A stretch of 64,000 nt of DNA. Source: Niallia circulans NBRC 13626 (GTDB lineage: Bacteria > Bacillota > Bacilli > Bacillales > Cytobacillaceae). The stretch spans positions 1 through 64,000 of the forward strand of contig NZ_BCVE01000011.1 of the NCBI RefSeq assembly GCF_001591585.1. Reading direction: 5' to 3'. The position numbers and the translations under genes are program-made. The notes beneath the pieces are model-generated. The model ran no database searches and was not told the origin of the DNA. It worked only from the letters and a program-made list of their open reading frames with translations. Positions 8,486 through 16,986 of the stretch are shown piece after piece (position 1 is the first letter of the stretch; every line of letters starts with the position of its first letter).

Positions 8486-9490
8486 CTAAATCACTTGTTT
8501 ATAGAATTTAATATGAAAAGTAGTTCCTTCTCCTATCTTACTTCTTACTTCAATATCCCCATGCTGGCTTTTTATAATACTATAGGCCATTGCTAAGCCG
8601 ATGCCGATGCTGTCTTCACTAGCATTTTCCCCTTTATAAAATCGTTTGAAAATGTAAGGTAAATCTTTTTTAGCGATGCCCTTGCCGTTATCTTGAATAA
8701 CCATTTCTGTAAACAAGACATTTTCCGCGAAGTTAATGTGTATTTGTCCACCTTCTCCGGTATGCTCTACACAATTTTTTAAGATATTTATTATTGCTTC
8801 TACTGTCCAGTTAAAATCACCTATGTATGTAACACTATCATCTCCAGTAATCTGCAAAGTCTGTTCTCTTATATCCATCGGAATTAATACTGGTTCAACT
8901 GCCTTATGAATTAGTGCTTTCACAACTACTTTTTCCTTTTTAAAAGGAATCGTCCCAGCATCCATTTTCGATAATTTCAGTAAAGAAGAAACTAACCACT
9001 CCATTCTTTCCAGCTGTATCGAGATATTATTCGTAAACTCACGCCTTCTTGATTCTTCCAGATGGGGATTGCTTAACAAATCAGTCATTACCACCATGGA
9101 AGTCAGCGGTGTTTTCAATTGATGAGAGATATCAGAAATTGCATCTGTCAGTTTCAATTTTTCCTGTCGAAGAAGTGTGCTATGTTCTGAAAGCATTAAG
9201 GTAACTTTATAGATATTATTTTTTAAGATACTTAATTCGCCTTCAACATTATCGCGGATGTCCAGACTTTCATCTCCATTACTTATTCGCTGTAAGTAGC
9301 TCGAAAGCTGTTTTATTTCCTTATAACGGAATCTTGTAAATAAAAAAAAGATAATAAAAATAATGCTGATAACGATAAACAAATAAACGGCTGCAGCGAA
9401 AGAAAAGGAGATCAATGCATATATAATCGCTAAGATACTTATGCATACTAAAACGATCATCATTACTTTCACTTCACGATTACGAAGCAT
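8486..9490 (-). CDS. sensor histidine kinase
   Basis: 334 residues. Two transmembrane helices (about 9-28 and 31-52) separated by only a few residues, so there is almost no extracellular sensor; this is the intramembrane-sensing layout known from BceS-type kinases. Then a linker, the phosphoacceptor His123 in SDISHQLKTPLTS, and a HATPase domain with N box (INILKNCVEH), G1 (DNGKGI) and G2 (GIGLAMA) motifs. It follows the regulator gene by 2 nt. By analogy the kinase may sense through the transporter encoded downstream. The gap to the exporter genes holds the 52-bp repeats. Confidence 0.92.
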   Translation of the reverse strand: MLRNREVKVMMIVLVCISILAIIYALISFSFAAAVYLFIVISIIFIIFFLFTRFRYKEIKQLSSYLQRISNGDESLDIRDNVEGELSILKNNIYKVTLMLSEHSTLLRQEKLKLTDAISDISHQLKTPLTSMVVMTDLLSNPHLEESRRREFTNNISIQLERMEWLVSSLLKLSKMDAGTIPFKKEKVVVKALIHKAVEPVLIPMDIREQTLQITGDDSVTYIGDFNWTVEAIINILKNCVEHTGEGGQIHINFAENVLFTEMVIQDNGKGIAKKDLPYIFKRFYKGENASEDSIGIGLAMAYSIIKSQHGDIEVRSKIGEGTTFHIKFYKQVI

Positions 9491-9492
9491 TA

Positions 9493-10176
9493 CTAGTCAC
9501 CTACCTTATAGCCAAGACCACGGACAGTTTTTATAATGGTTGGCTTTTGGGGATTATCTTCTAATTTCTCGCGGAGCCTTTTAATGTAAACTGTTAAGGT
9601 ATTGTCATTAACAAAATCCCCTGCAACATCCCAGATTCGCTCCAATAGCTGTGTCCTTGTTAAAACTTGGCCTAAATTATTGGCGAATATCAGAAATAAC
9701 CGGTATTCCAGGGCCGTGACTACCACTTCTTCAGCCTTTTTATAGATCTTTCCTTCCAATGTATTAATACGAATATCGTCTATTTCGATGAAAGGAGTAT
9801 TTTGTTGCTGTACATTGTAGCGGCGCAATACGGATTTTATTCTTGAAAGAAGCTCTCTCAGGCGAAACGGTTTAGTAATATAGTCATCTGCCCCCATATC
9901 AAGGCCCATTACTACATTAACTTCATCATCTAATGCCGTTAAAAAGATAACGGGCTTATCTGATTTACTTTTCACAAGCTCACATAATTCATAACCAGAA
10001 CCATCTGGCAGAGACAAGTCAAATAAACATAGATCAATATGGTTAAGCTCTGCCGCTATCGTTTTTCTCGCGCCTTTGGCATCATGACAAATAATTGTGT
10101 CATAATTTTCACTTTGTAAACTGTAATCTAAACCAGAAGCAATTGTTTTATCATCTTCAACTATTAGTATTTTCAT
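9493..10176 (-). CDS. response regulator, OmpR/PhoB family
   Basis: 227 residues. Receiver domain 1-118 with acidic pocket EDD (7-9), phosphoacceptor Asp53 in LFDLSLPDG, the conserved Thr in FLTALDD and Lys in ITKPF. C-terminal winged helix (about 130-225) ends with the usual TVRGLGYKVGD. Start ATG with GGGAG upstream. It forms an operon with the histidine kinase and probably binds the 11-bp phased repeats upstream of the exporter ATPase gene. Confidence 0.94.
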   Translation of the reverse strand: MKILIVEDDKTIASGLDYSLQSENYDTIICHDAKGARKTIAAELNHIDLCLFDLSLPDGSGYELCELVKSKSDKPVIFLTALDDEVNVVMGLDMGADDYITKPFRLRELLSRIKSVLRRYNVQQQNTPFIEIDDIRINTLEGKIYKKAEEVVVTALEYRLFLIFANNLGQVLTRTQLLERIWDVAGDFVNDNTLTVYIKRLREKLEDNPQKPTIIKTVRGLGYKVGD

Positions 10177-10279
10177 TTTCTACTCCCATAATTTTTCTTT
10201 TCTGTAATTATTCTAAACGATTGGTACATAGAGTGAAAGGTCTTCCCTTATAAAAAGGAAAAAGCTAAAAATTGATTCA

Positions 10280-10308
10280 ATATTAATAGGTAAATTTAGC
10301 ATACGATT
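10280..10308 (+). promoter_or_regulatory. candidate SigE-type (mother-cell) promoter
   Basis: ATATT at 10280-10284 and CATACGATT starting at 10300 are 15 nt apart, close to the SigE consensus (ATATT, 14-15 nt, CATACAAT). It lies about 50 nt upstream of the DUF3231 start. Confidence 0.4.
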
Positions 10309-10358
10309 AAATATGTCTGTGAATACTAAAACAAAACCAACTAAAGGAGTTTTTTGAG

Positions 10359-11387
10359 ATGGACGCGAAACCAAAACCATTGAATATAGATTTAAAACAA
10401 ACTGACCTAAGTGAAAAGCTAACATCAGCAGAATTAGGTAAACTTTGGGCAACGTATATGGGCAACAGCATGTCAAAATGTTTTCTCCATTATTTCCTTC
10501 AGCATGTCGAGGATTCTGATATTAAAAAGCTATTGAAAAATGCCTTAAAGTTGAGCACAGAATTTTTATCTATATCAGCAGAAATACTTTCAAAGGAGAA
10601 TTTTCCATTGCCAAAAGGTTTTTCCCTAGAAGAAGATGTAAACCTTCATGCACCTCGTTTGTTTGAAGATGAATACTATGTTCATTATCTTAAGTATGCA
10701 GCTAAGGCTGGAATAAGCATTTATAACGTAGCTATTCCCCTTGTTTTTCGAAAGGATGTAAAAGAATTTTTCCAATATTGTATGAGTTCTACCGTACGTT
10801 TAATAGAGCAAATTAAGGAAATATTAATGAAAAAGGGCTTTACCCGTAAACCGCCTATTATTCCCATTCCTGAAAGTCAAATGTTTGTTCAAAAGGATTT
10901 TTTAAATGGTTATTTTGGACATGTAAGATCATTACATGCATTAGAAATAGCACATCTTTACGATAATATCGAGAACAATGTAGCGAGTAAAGCATTGATT
11001 ATGGCATTTAGTCAAGTTGTCCAACAAGAAGAGATTCGGGAACTCTTTATTAGAGGAAAGAACTTTACCGATAAGCATGTTGAACAGTATATGGAAAAAC
11101 TACATAATGATCATTTACCAACACCATCGTTTCTTGATCACTTAATTACAACATCAACTGTTTCTCCTTTTTCGGATAAAATAATGTTATTTCATAAAAT
11201 GGATATGTTTTCGATGAAAATTAGATCCTTTGGTAACTCAATAGCTGTAAATGGTCGGCATGATATTGCCTTTATGTATACAAGAGCATTAACACAGATA
11301 GGTTTATTTACAGAAGATGCTGCTAAAATTATGATTAAAAATGGCTGGATGGAGCAACCACCTTTTGCAGTGAAACGTGAAAGCTAA
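10359..11387 (+). CDS. DUF3231 family protein
   Basis: 342 residues, soluble, alpha-helical, with two similar halves (about 15-165 and 185-335) that both begin with an (E/S)LG-W or YFGHVRSLHALE type helix; duplicated, ferritin-like helical bundles are usual for DUF3231. Members are common in spore-forming Bacillaceae and sometimes annotated as spore-coat related, but no biochemical function is established. The candidate SigE promoter upstream would fit mother-cell expression. Start ATG with AAAGGAG upstream. Monocistronic; a bidirectional terminator follows. Confidence 0.85.
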   Translation: MDAKPKPLNIDLKQTDLSEKLTSAELGKLWATYMGNSMSKCFLHYFLQHVEDSDIKKLLKNALKLSTEFLSISAEILSKENFPLPKGFSLEEDVNLHAPRLFEDEYYVHYLKYAAKAGISIYNVAIPLVFRKDVKEFFQYCMSSTVRLIEQIKEILMKKGFTRKPPIIPIPESQMFVQKDFLNGYFGHVRSLHALEIAHLYDNIENNVASKALIMAFSQVVQQEEIRELFIRGKNFTDKHVEQYMEKLHNDHLPTPSFLDHLITTSTVSPFSDKIMLFHKMDMFSMKIRSFGNSIAVNGRHDIAFMYTRALTQIGLFTEDAAKIMIKNGWMEQPPFAVKRES

Positions 11388-11403
11388 GGTATTTCATTCA
11401 TAA

Positions 11404-11438
11404 AAAAAGGTATCTGGCTAAAATCCACATACCTTTTT
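11404..11438. terminator. bidirectional terminator between DUF3231 and deacetylase genes
   Basis: AAAAAGGTAT and ATACCTTTTT form a perfect 10-bp stem with T runs on both strands. The two flanking genes converge on it. Confidence 0.88.
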
Positions 11439-11456
11439 CTATTTGCTATTTAACAA

Positions 11457-12164
11457 TTAATTGCTATCTGCCATCTCTTGAAGCTCATTAACCGTAACAA
11501 ATGTATACCCAGCTTCTGTTAGTGTACTTAAAATTCCTTTTAACGCTTTTTGTTCTTGCCCTGTCTTATCATACATTGGGTGCATCAAAATAATGGAACC
11601 TGGCTTTACTGACTCTTTCACATAGTTTATCTTGTCTTCTGCCGTCTGATAATACGTATCAGGCTCCATGTTCCATAGAATCGTATCTATTTCTGCTTGT
11701 TTCAAGAAATAAGGAAGCCCAACTAGCTTCTTTCCATTTGGCGGTCTGAAATCTATTTCACCTGTATAACCAGCTTTTTCAATTAATTGATTTGTTTTTT
11801 CTACTTCATTCCTTATAAAAGCTTGCGACTTAAATATCATACGCTCATGAGAGTATGTATGATTTCCAAGTTGATGTCCTTTTTCCGCAATTTTCTCTGC
11901 CAAAAGAGGATTTTTTTCTATTTCATTTCCAATTAGAAAAAAAGTTGCTTTTGCATCGTAAGCATCTAGTAAGGACAGAATATCATCTACATTTTTGGTA
12001 GGTCCATCATCGAATGTTAAGGCAACTACTTTTTTCTTTGTCTTCACATGATCTGTTAATCCACCGAATAATTGAAAAGATCGAGCGTTCATTAATTGAT
12101 AGGCACCAAATAGGATAAACAATAAAACCAAAAAGCCAATTAATATCCTCCATCTTTTTTTCAT
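11457..12164 (-). CDS. polysaccharide deacetylase (carbohydrate esterase 4)
   Basis: 235 residues. N-terminal membrane anchor (about 5-25), then the NodB homology domain: motif 1 TFDDGP (Asp52, Asp53), motif 2 HTYSH (His102 and His106, metal ligands), motif 3 RPPNGK and a late motif LMHP. These residues bind the metal and the catalytic base for removing acetyl groups from GlcNAc or MurNAc, so it probably modifies peptidoglycan or another wall polymer outside the cell. Motif 3 has RPPNG rather than RPPYG. Monocistronic, convergent with the DUF3231 gene. Exact substrate unknown. Confidence 0.9.
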   Translation of the reverse strand: MKKRWRILIGFLVLLFILFGAYQLMNARSFQLFGGLTDHVKTKKKVVALTFDDGPTKNVDDILSLLDAYDAKATFFLIGNEIEKNPLLAEKIAEKGHQLGNHTYSHERMIFKSQAFIRNEVEKTNQLIEKAGYTGEIDFRPPNGKKLVGLPYFLKQAEIDTILWNMEPDTYYQTAEDKINYVKESVKPGSIILMHPMYDKTGQEQKALKGILSTLTEAGYTFVTVNELQEMADSN

Positions 12165-12243
12165 TCCATCAGCCTTTCTTTCCTTTACTTTTGCGGATAT
12201 AATTATATCCTCTTTTTGTTCCCTTATCTATTATTTAGTGACA

Positions 12244-12284
12244 TGAAAAAAGATGGAGAAAACGATTCCTCGTTTTCTCCATCT
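12244..12284 (-). terminator. terminator of the 52-aa gene
   Basis: A 14-bp stem (GATGGAGAAAACGA with its complement) with a short loop, followed on the minus strand by a run of six T. Confidence 0.88.
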
Positions 12285-12302
12285 TCTTGACGCTTAAAAT
12301 GG

Positions 12303-12461
12303 TTATTCTTTGTCTTTTTTCTTATCAATGGTTCCCTCTGTTAAACTATCATTTGCTTGATCATGCGTTTCTTTCAATCCTTTTGAAGCTTCATCCTTTT
12401 GTTTCTTCTCGTCAGGCTGATGAGTTTTGCCTGCAGGGTTTGTGTTTGAATCTTTATTCAT
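12303..12461 (-). CDS. small hydrophilic protein, 52 residues
   Basis: Encodes a 52-residue protein made almost only of Lys, Asp, Glu, Asn, Gln and Thr; it contains no cysteine and no hydrophobic segment, so it is probably disordered. Support for a real gene: GGGAGG about 10 nt upstream of the ATG and a strong terminator right after the stop. Small, charged proteins of this kind are common in Bacillus under stress or sporulation control, but I cannot name the family. Confidence 0.65.
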   Translation of the reverse strand: MNKDSNTNPAGKTHQPDEKKQKDEASKGLKETHDQANDSLTEGTIDKKKDKE

Positions 12462-12546
12462 TGTAAAACGCCTCCCAATATTTCATGATGCATATATTTA
12501 TCTACTAGATTTATACCACCATTACGAGTTTAAGAAACATCCCATT

Positions 12547-13329
12547 TTAAGAACCAGTTGACCGATAGTGACGCACACCAACTATCCACACAAGAATACA
12601 AGGAAGGATAAATAAAATCCCTGCAAGCGGGGTTAGCATATATAACCATTCCGCTTCGCCGCCCTTACCAAGAAGGTAAAGCAAAGGCAAATAATTGACA
12701 GTACCAAAAGGAATAACAAAAGTAAAAAAACGCGTCACCCATTTTTGATAAATATTTAATGGATATTGAGCCATTTCTCTGCCGCCGTCGGTAAAAATAT
12801 TAGCAATCTCTAATCCTTGAATGGTCCAAAAGCTAAGAGTCGCTGCCAAAATAAAAATTCCTGTAAAAATAAAAACACCGCTTAAAATCATTAACAACAG
12901 CGTGATGCACTTCATTATGTTCCAATCAATTGCTAGATTAAATAATGCCCACCCTAGAACCATAACACTCTGTAATAACCTTCCCACTCTTGTAAATTCA
13001 AATTTCGAACCTAACACTTGAATAAAAGTCGTCCTTGGTCGAACAAGCAATCTATCAAAATCACCGCTGGCAACAAGGCTGGAGAAATTATCAAATCCTC
13101 TTGCGAAGCATTCACTTAATGCAAAAGCCATATGAATGACAGCAAAACAAAGACCCACCTCATAAAAATCCCAGCCTTTAATTTGACCAAACCTTTCAAA
13201 TAAAAAATATAATCCAGCAAAGGCAGAAAAGGGCACAAGAAACTGCCCTAATGACAATAGCCAGAAAGACGTTCGATACTGCATTTGTGATTTAAATAAG
13301 AGCAGAAGGTATTGAAAATAAAGGCGCAT
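12547..13329 (-). CDS. ABC-2 type exporter permease (DUF990-like), subunit 2
   Basis: 260 residues, six predicted transmembrane helices; the first cytoplasmic loop carries a GDFDRLLVRPRTTF block typical of ABC-2 (PF06182/DUF990-like) permeases. Pairs with the neighbouring 270-residue permease, which has the matching GNIAYELCRPIG block, to form a heterodimeric membrane channel. Start ATG; it follows the other permease after 5 nt. Last gene of the three-gene operon. Substrate unknown. Confidence 0.85.
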   Translation of the reverse strand: MRLYFQYLLLLFKSQMQYRTSFWLLSLGQFLVPFSAFAGLYFLFERFGQIKGWDFYEVGLCFAVIHMAFALSECFARGFDNFSSLVASGDFDRLLVRPRTTFIQVLGSKFEFTRVGRLLQSVMVLGWALFNLAIDWNIMKCITLLLMILSGVFIFTGIFILAATLSFWTIQGLEIANIFTDGGREMAQYPLNIYQKWVTRFFTFVIPFGTVNYLPLLYLLGKGGEAEWLYMLTPLAGILFILPCILVWIVGVRHYRSTGS

Positions 13330-13334
13330 ACTAT

Positions 13335-14147
13335 TTACCCTCCTTGTACAATGACTTTTTTCATCGCTTTATGTAATGCCATTTTCCCAAGAAACACAAG
13401 TGCTGCCAGCCATATTAATTGAATTATGATTCCTTCAACTGCTTCAGTATTCGGAATGTTGCCAGAATAGACTCGAAACGGAAAATCTGCCGTTAATCTG
13501 AATGGTAGAAGGTAAACAATTTGCTGAAGCCACTCTGGCATAAGCGGAATAGGTATTACCATCCCAGCAAAGAACTCCCCTACTACACCAAATACTAACA
13601 GAGATCCCATTGGCGAAAGCGTTATAAAAACGGAAATATAAATAAACATAGAAATAGACACTAATACGAACAATCCTAATAAGAGGGAAATACAAAATAA
13701 TAAAAATGTTTTTAGATCTGGCGGCAGCATTAGCCGATAAGCTGGCGGAAGGAGAAATGCCAGTAATAGTATTGGAAAACACCTTAGCAGCGCACTTGCT
13801 AACCGCTGCGCTAATAACTTACTAAACCAATATTCATAAATTCCGATTGGTCTGCATAACTCATAAGCAATATTTCCTGTCGTTATTAAATCAAATAATT
13901 CATTATCACGAAACCATAGCATAATAAACGCTAAAAAAGACTGCTGTAACCATAAATAAGTAACTAATTCTTCCAAAGAAATAGGCTGTTCACCCATCGT
14001 TTGCATATAAAAAGCTTGAAAAATCATAATATAAATAAATCCCCAGAAAAACTGTGTAGCCACACCCGCTAAAGCCGCTGCCCGGTACTGCATCCCATTT
14101 AATAATCGCAATCTTAACACAGCCACATATGGTTTAATTGTCCTCAT
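13335..14147 (-). CDS. ABC-2 type exporter permease (DUF990-like), subunit 1
   Basis: 270 residues with about six transmembrane helices and the cytoplasmic TTGNIAYELCRPIGIYEYWF block, the coupling-helix region of this family. It overlaps the ATPase gene by 4 nt and is followed by the second permease. The family includes exporters of antimicrobials and other small molecules in Firmicutes and Actinobacteria, but no substrate is implied by the neighbours here. Confidence 0.85.
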   Translation of the reverse strand: MRTIKPYVAVLRLRLLNGMQYRAAALAGVATQFFWGFIYIMIFQAFYMQTMGEQPISLEELVTYLWLQQSFLAFIMLWFRDNELFDLITTGNIAYELCRPIGIYEYWFSKLLAQRLASALLRCFPILLLAFLLPPAYRLMLPPDLKTFLLFCISLLLGLFVLVSISMFIYISVFITLSPMGSLLVFGVVGEFFAGMVIPIPLMPEWLQQIVYLLPFRLTADFPFRVYSGNIPNTEAVEGIIIQLIWLAALVFLGKMALHKAMKKVIVQGG

Positions 14148-15121
14148 ATTTCGTACTCCTTATAAAGCTGTACAATAATATCTTCAATCGGCTGTGATGT
14201 TACAGAAACGTCAACAAGATCCAGGGAATGAGACAATTTCATAATAACTTCCGAGACAGAAATTTCTGAGGTATCTACACTTAATATAGCTCGCTCCTCC
14301 GTCCAAGAAAGAATATCGGCTCCAGGAATTTCGACTGGTGCATTGCTAGATTTATAGTCTGCAGTAATGGTACGATGGGAGCCAAAACGGCTTCTTAATT
14401 CCTGCAAATTCCCATCATATAATAGGCTCCCTTTTCCTATTAGAAGAACACGGTCACATAGGGCTTCGATATCAAACATATCATGTGTTGTCAAAATAAC
14501 TGTTACGTTCTTTTGCTTATTGATTTTTTTTATAAAATTTCTAACTGCTATCTTGCTTACGGCATCAAGACCAATGGTAGGTTCATCTAAGAAGAGAATT
14601 TGTGGATTATGGATAAGAGAAGCAGCAATTTCACAACGCATACGCTGTCCTAAGCTGAGCTGTCTTACTGGTGAATGCAGGATATCTTTTAACTCGAGTG
14701 TGTCCATTAATAACGACAGTGTGTCCTTATAGTCCTTGTCTGGTACATGATATATATCTTTTAAAAGGGCAAATGAATCGATTACTGGAACGTCCCACCA
14801 TAGCTGGGATCGCTGCCCAAAAACAACGCCAATATTTTTCACATATTCTACACGATCCTGCCAAGGGGTATAACCCATAATTTCACAAACGCCGCTGTCT
14901 GGTACCAGAATACCACTCATTACTTTGATCGTCGTTGATTTCCCTGCTCCATTTGGACCGATATATCCCACCATTTCTCCAGGATTTATCGTAAAACTTA
15001 TATCCTTTAATGCATGGACAATTATATGCTCCCTTGAAACAAGAGCTTTCAGTCCTTCTCGTAGACCTGCTGCCCTCTTTGCCACCTTAAAGGACTTATT
15101 AATTCCTTGAACTTTAATCAT
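14144..15121 (-). CDS. ABC-2 type exporter ATP-binding protein
   Basis: About 325 residues. Walker A GPNGAGKS, Q-loop VVFGQRSQLWWD, signature LSLGQRMRCEIAASL, Walker B ILFLDEPTIGLD, H-loop TTHDM, then a C-terminal domain of about 90 residues as in exporter ATPases of this class. The ATG followed by IKVQGINKSF is chosen because GGAGGG lies 8 nt upstream; a longer frame begins 27 codons earlier without a ribosome site. It heads the three-gene operon. Confidence 0.92.
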   Translation of the reverse strand: MIKVQGINKSFKVAKRAAGLREGLKALVSREHIIVHALKDISFTINPGEMVGYIGPNGAGKSTTIKVMSGILVPDSGVCEIMGYTPWQDRVEYVKNIGVVFGQRSQLWWDVPVIDSFALLKDIYHVPDKDYKDTLSLLMDTLELKDILHSPVRQLSLGQRMRCEIAASLIHNPQILFLDEPTIGLDAVSKIAVRNFIKKINKQKNVTVILTTHDMFDIEALCDRVLLIGKGSLLYDGNLQELRSRFGSHRTITADYKSSNAPVEIPGADILSWTEERAILSVDTSEISVSEVIMKLSHSLDLVDVSVTSQPIEDIIVQLYKEYEI

Positions 15122-15215
15122 TGCGTTCTCCCTCCTTTTCAAAAGAAGAATATAATAGCATTTTATTGAAGATTTTGTCAATATATTTTTTGATTTTTTC
15201 AAATCTTCCGCTACT

Positions 15216-15258
15216 AATAAAACAAAGCCTGAAATCGATATTCAAATCAATTTCAGGC
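15216..15258 (-). terminator. terminator of the amino acid permease gene
   Basis: GCCTGAAAT pairs with ATTTCAGGC across a 14-nt interior that pairs further, followed by a T-rich tract on the minus strand, just after the stop codon. Confidence 0.8.
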
Positions 15259-15279
15259 TCCATTTATAAAAGAAATCTA

Positions 15280-16632
15280 TCAACTTGCAGATTGTTTCCA
15301 CTTAATTTGATAAATCACCAATAATAAGATAAACCAGACTGGTGTAACAAATAATGCAACTCTTGTATCTTCAGCAAGCGCTAATACAACAAGGACGAAC
15401 GCTAGAAAAAGAAGAATAAGATAATTTGCAAATGGAAAGAGTGGCATTTTAAATTTATTTTTTGCCGCTAGTGCTGGGCGTGATTTACGATACTTTAAAT
15501 GACAAAGAACAGTAATTGCCCAAATAAAGATAAAGCAAACGGTCGATATGCTTGTGATTAACGTAAATACGCCTTCTGGCATGATGTAATTTAAAATAAC
15601 TGCAATTAACACAACAATCACAGAAAAGAATAGTGCATTTGATGGCACTTGATTTTTTGTTAATTTAGCAAGCGATTCTGGTGCATTCTTTTCCTTTGCC
15701 AACGCAAACATCATTCTGCTTGTGCTAAAGATCGCACTGTTACAGGCTGATGCTGCGGAAGTTAATACAACAAAGTTCACAATCCCTGCCGCTGCTGTAA
15801 TCCCAACGGCCAAAAATACTTGAACAAAAGGACTTTCAGCAGGATTAATGGCATTCCAAGGGTAAATACTCATAATAATAAGCAATGCCCCCACATAAAA
15901 AATTAAAATTCTTATCGGTATATTATTAATTGCCTTTGGAAGAACCTTTTCAGGATTCTCTGTTTCCCCAGCTGTAAGCCCTACTAATTCAATTCCTACA
16001 AACGCAAAAACAACCATTTGAAATGAAAGAATAAACCCGTTCATTCCATTAGGAAACATGCCGCCATGATTCCACAGATTGGTAAAGCTTGAAGGACCAG
16101 CATCTGTTGAAAAGCCTTTTACTATCATAATAAAGCCAATAATGATTAATGCAATAATGGCAATAACTTTAACTAAAGCAAACCAAAATTCCATCTCTCC
16201 AAAAAGCTTTACAGTAGCTAAGTTCATAATAAGTAAGACAATTAAAGCGATAAACCCTGGTAACCATTGAGGTACATGTGGAAACCATAGCTTTGTATAC
16301 ATGCCGATAGCAGTTAAATCTGCCATTGCAATCGAAATCCAACAGAACCAGTACGTCCAGCCTGTTACGAAGGCAGCTTTATTGCCAAAATAATCATTTA
16401 CAAAATCAACGAAGGAATGATATTCCAGATTAGAAAGAAGCAACTCTCCTAGTGCTCGCATAATCAAAAAACAAATAATACCAGTTATGATGTAGGCAAA
16501 TAAAATAGACGGACCTGCTAAGTGGATGGATTTACCAGCCCCTAGAAAAAGCCCTGTTCCTATTGCTCCTCCAATTGCAATTAATTGAACATGTCTGTTT
16601 TTCAACCCTCTAGACAATGTTTCTTGCTGCAT
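15280..16632 (-). CDS. amino acid permease (APC superfamily, AAT family)
   Basis: 450 residues, about 12 transmembrane helices. The N-terminus GLKNRHVQLIAIGGAIGTGLFLGAG and the FAFVGIELVGLTAGET block in helix 6 are signatures of the AAT family (LysP, AroP, CycA, ProY, AapA). The sequence looks closest to D-alanine/D-serine/glycine or aromatic permeases, but the substrate cannot be read directly. Monocistronic with its own terminator; a TATAAT box at 16694-16699 on the minus strand is a likely -10. The 354-bp gap to the PRPP synthetase gene contains only the two divergent promoters. Confidence 0.9.
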   Translation of the reverse strand: MQQETLSRGLKNRHVQLIAIGGAIGTGLFLGAGKSIHLAGPSILFAYIITGIICFLIMRALGELLLSNLEYHSFVDFVNDYFGNKAAFVTGWTYWFCWISIAMADLTAIGMYTKLWFPHVPQWLPGFIALIVLLIMNLATVKLFGEMEFWFALVKVIAIIALIIIGFIMIVKGFSTDAGPSSFTNLWNHGGMFPNGMNGFILSFQMVVFAFVGIELVGLTAGETENPEKVLPKAINNIPIRILIFYVGALLIIMSIYPWNAINPAESPFVQVFLAVGITAAAGIVNFVVLTSAASACNSAIFSTSRMMFALAKEKNAPESLAKLTKNQVPSNALFFSVIVVLIAVILNYIMPEGVFTLITSISTVCFIFIWAITVLCHLKYRKSRPALAAKNKFKMPLFPFANYLILLFLAFVLVVLALAEDTRVALFVTPVWFILLLVIYQIKWKQSAS

Positions 16633-16888
16633 GTTTTATCACTCTCTTTTCAGTTCTACTATTTAAATTTTTTTATGTAATAAGAATTAACGAATTATAG
16701 TTTAGCACATTCTAAGACAAGATACACGAATCTCTGCATGATCAAATAGCAAAAGTTTCTTTTAAAAAAACATCTTTCATTTTAGGTTTGTAAAAGCAGA
16801 TTATAAGGCTATAAATTACTAAGACAATTCCATTGCTCCCTCATACAAGAAGAAAGATACATCAGGAAGAAAAAAATCTATTATTAGG

Positions 16889-16917
16889 TTGCAATGCAAA
16901 TATCAGTGTCCTACAAT
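16889..16917 (+). promoter_or_regulatory. sigma-A promoter of the PRPP synthetase paralogue
   Basis: TTGCAA (16889-16894), 17-nt spacer, TACAAT (16912-16917). The start codon is about 70 nt downstream. Confidence 0.7.
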
Positions 16918-16986
16918 ATTTGTTAGAAGTATCTTTAGGAAAATGAATCATCACTACGAATGTTCAAATTATAGGAGGAAGCATTC

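Noticed and set aside
4687-10176. Assignment of the exporter and two-component system as BceRSAB bacitracin resistance
   Set aside because: Kinase layout fits, but the permease is far longer than BceB and its domain order is FtsX/MacB-like; the substrate is left open.
16940-16980. PurR box-like GAACATT before the PRPP synthetase paralogue
   Set aside because: The central CGAA of the PurBox is TGAA and no second box at the usual spacing is present.
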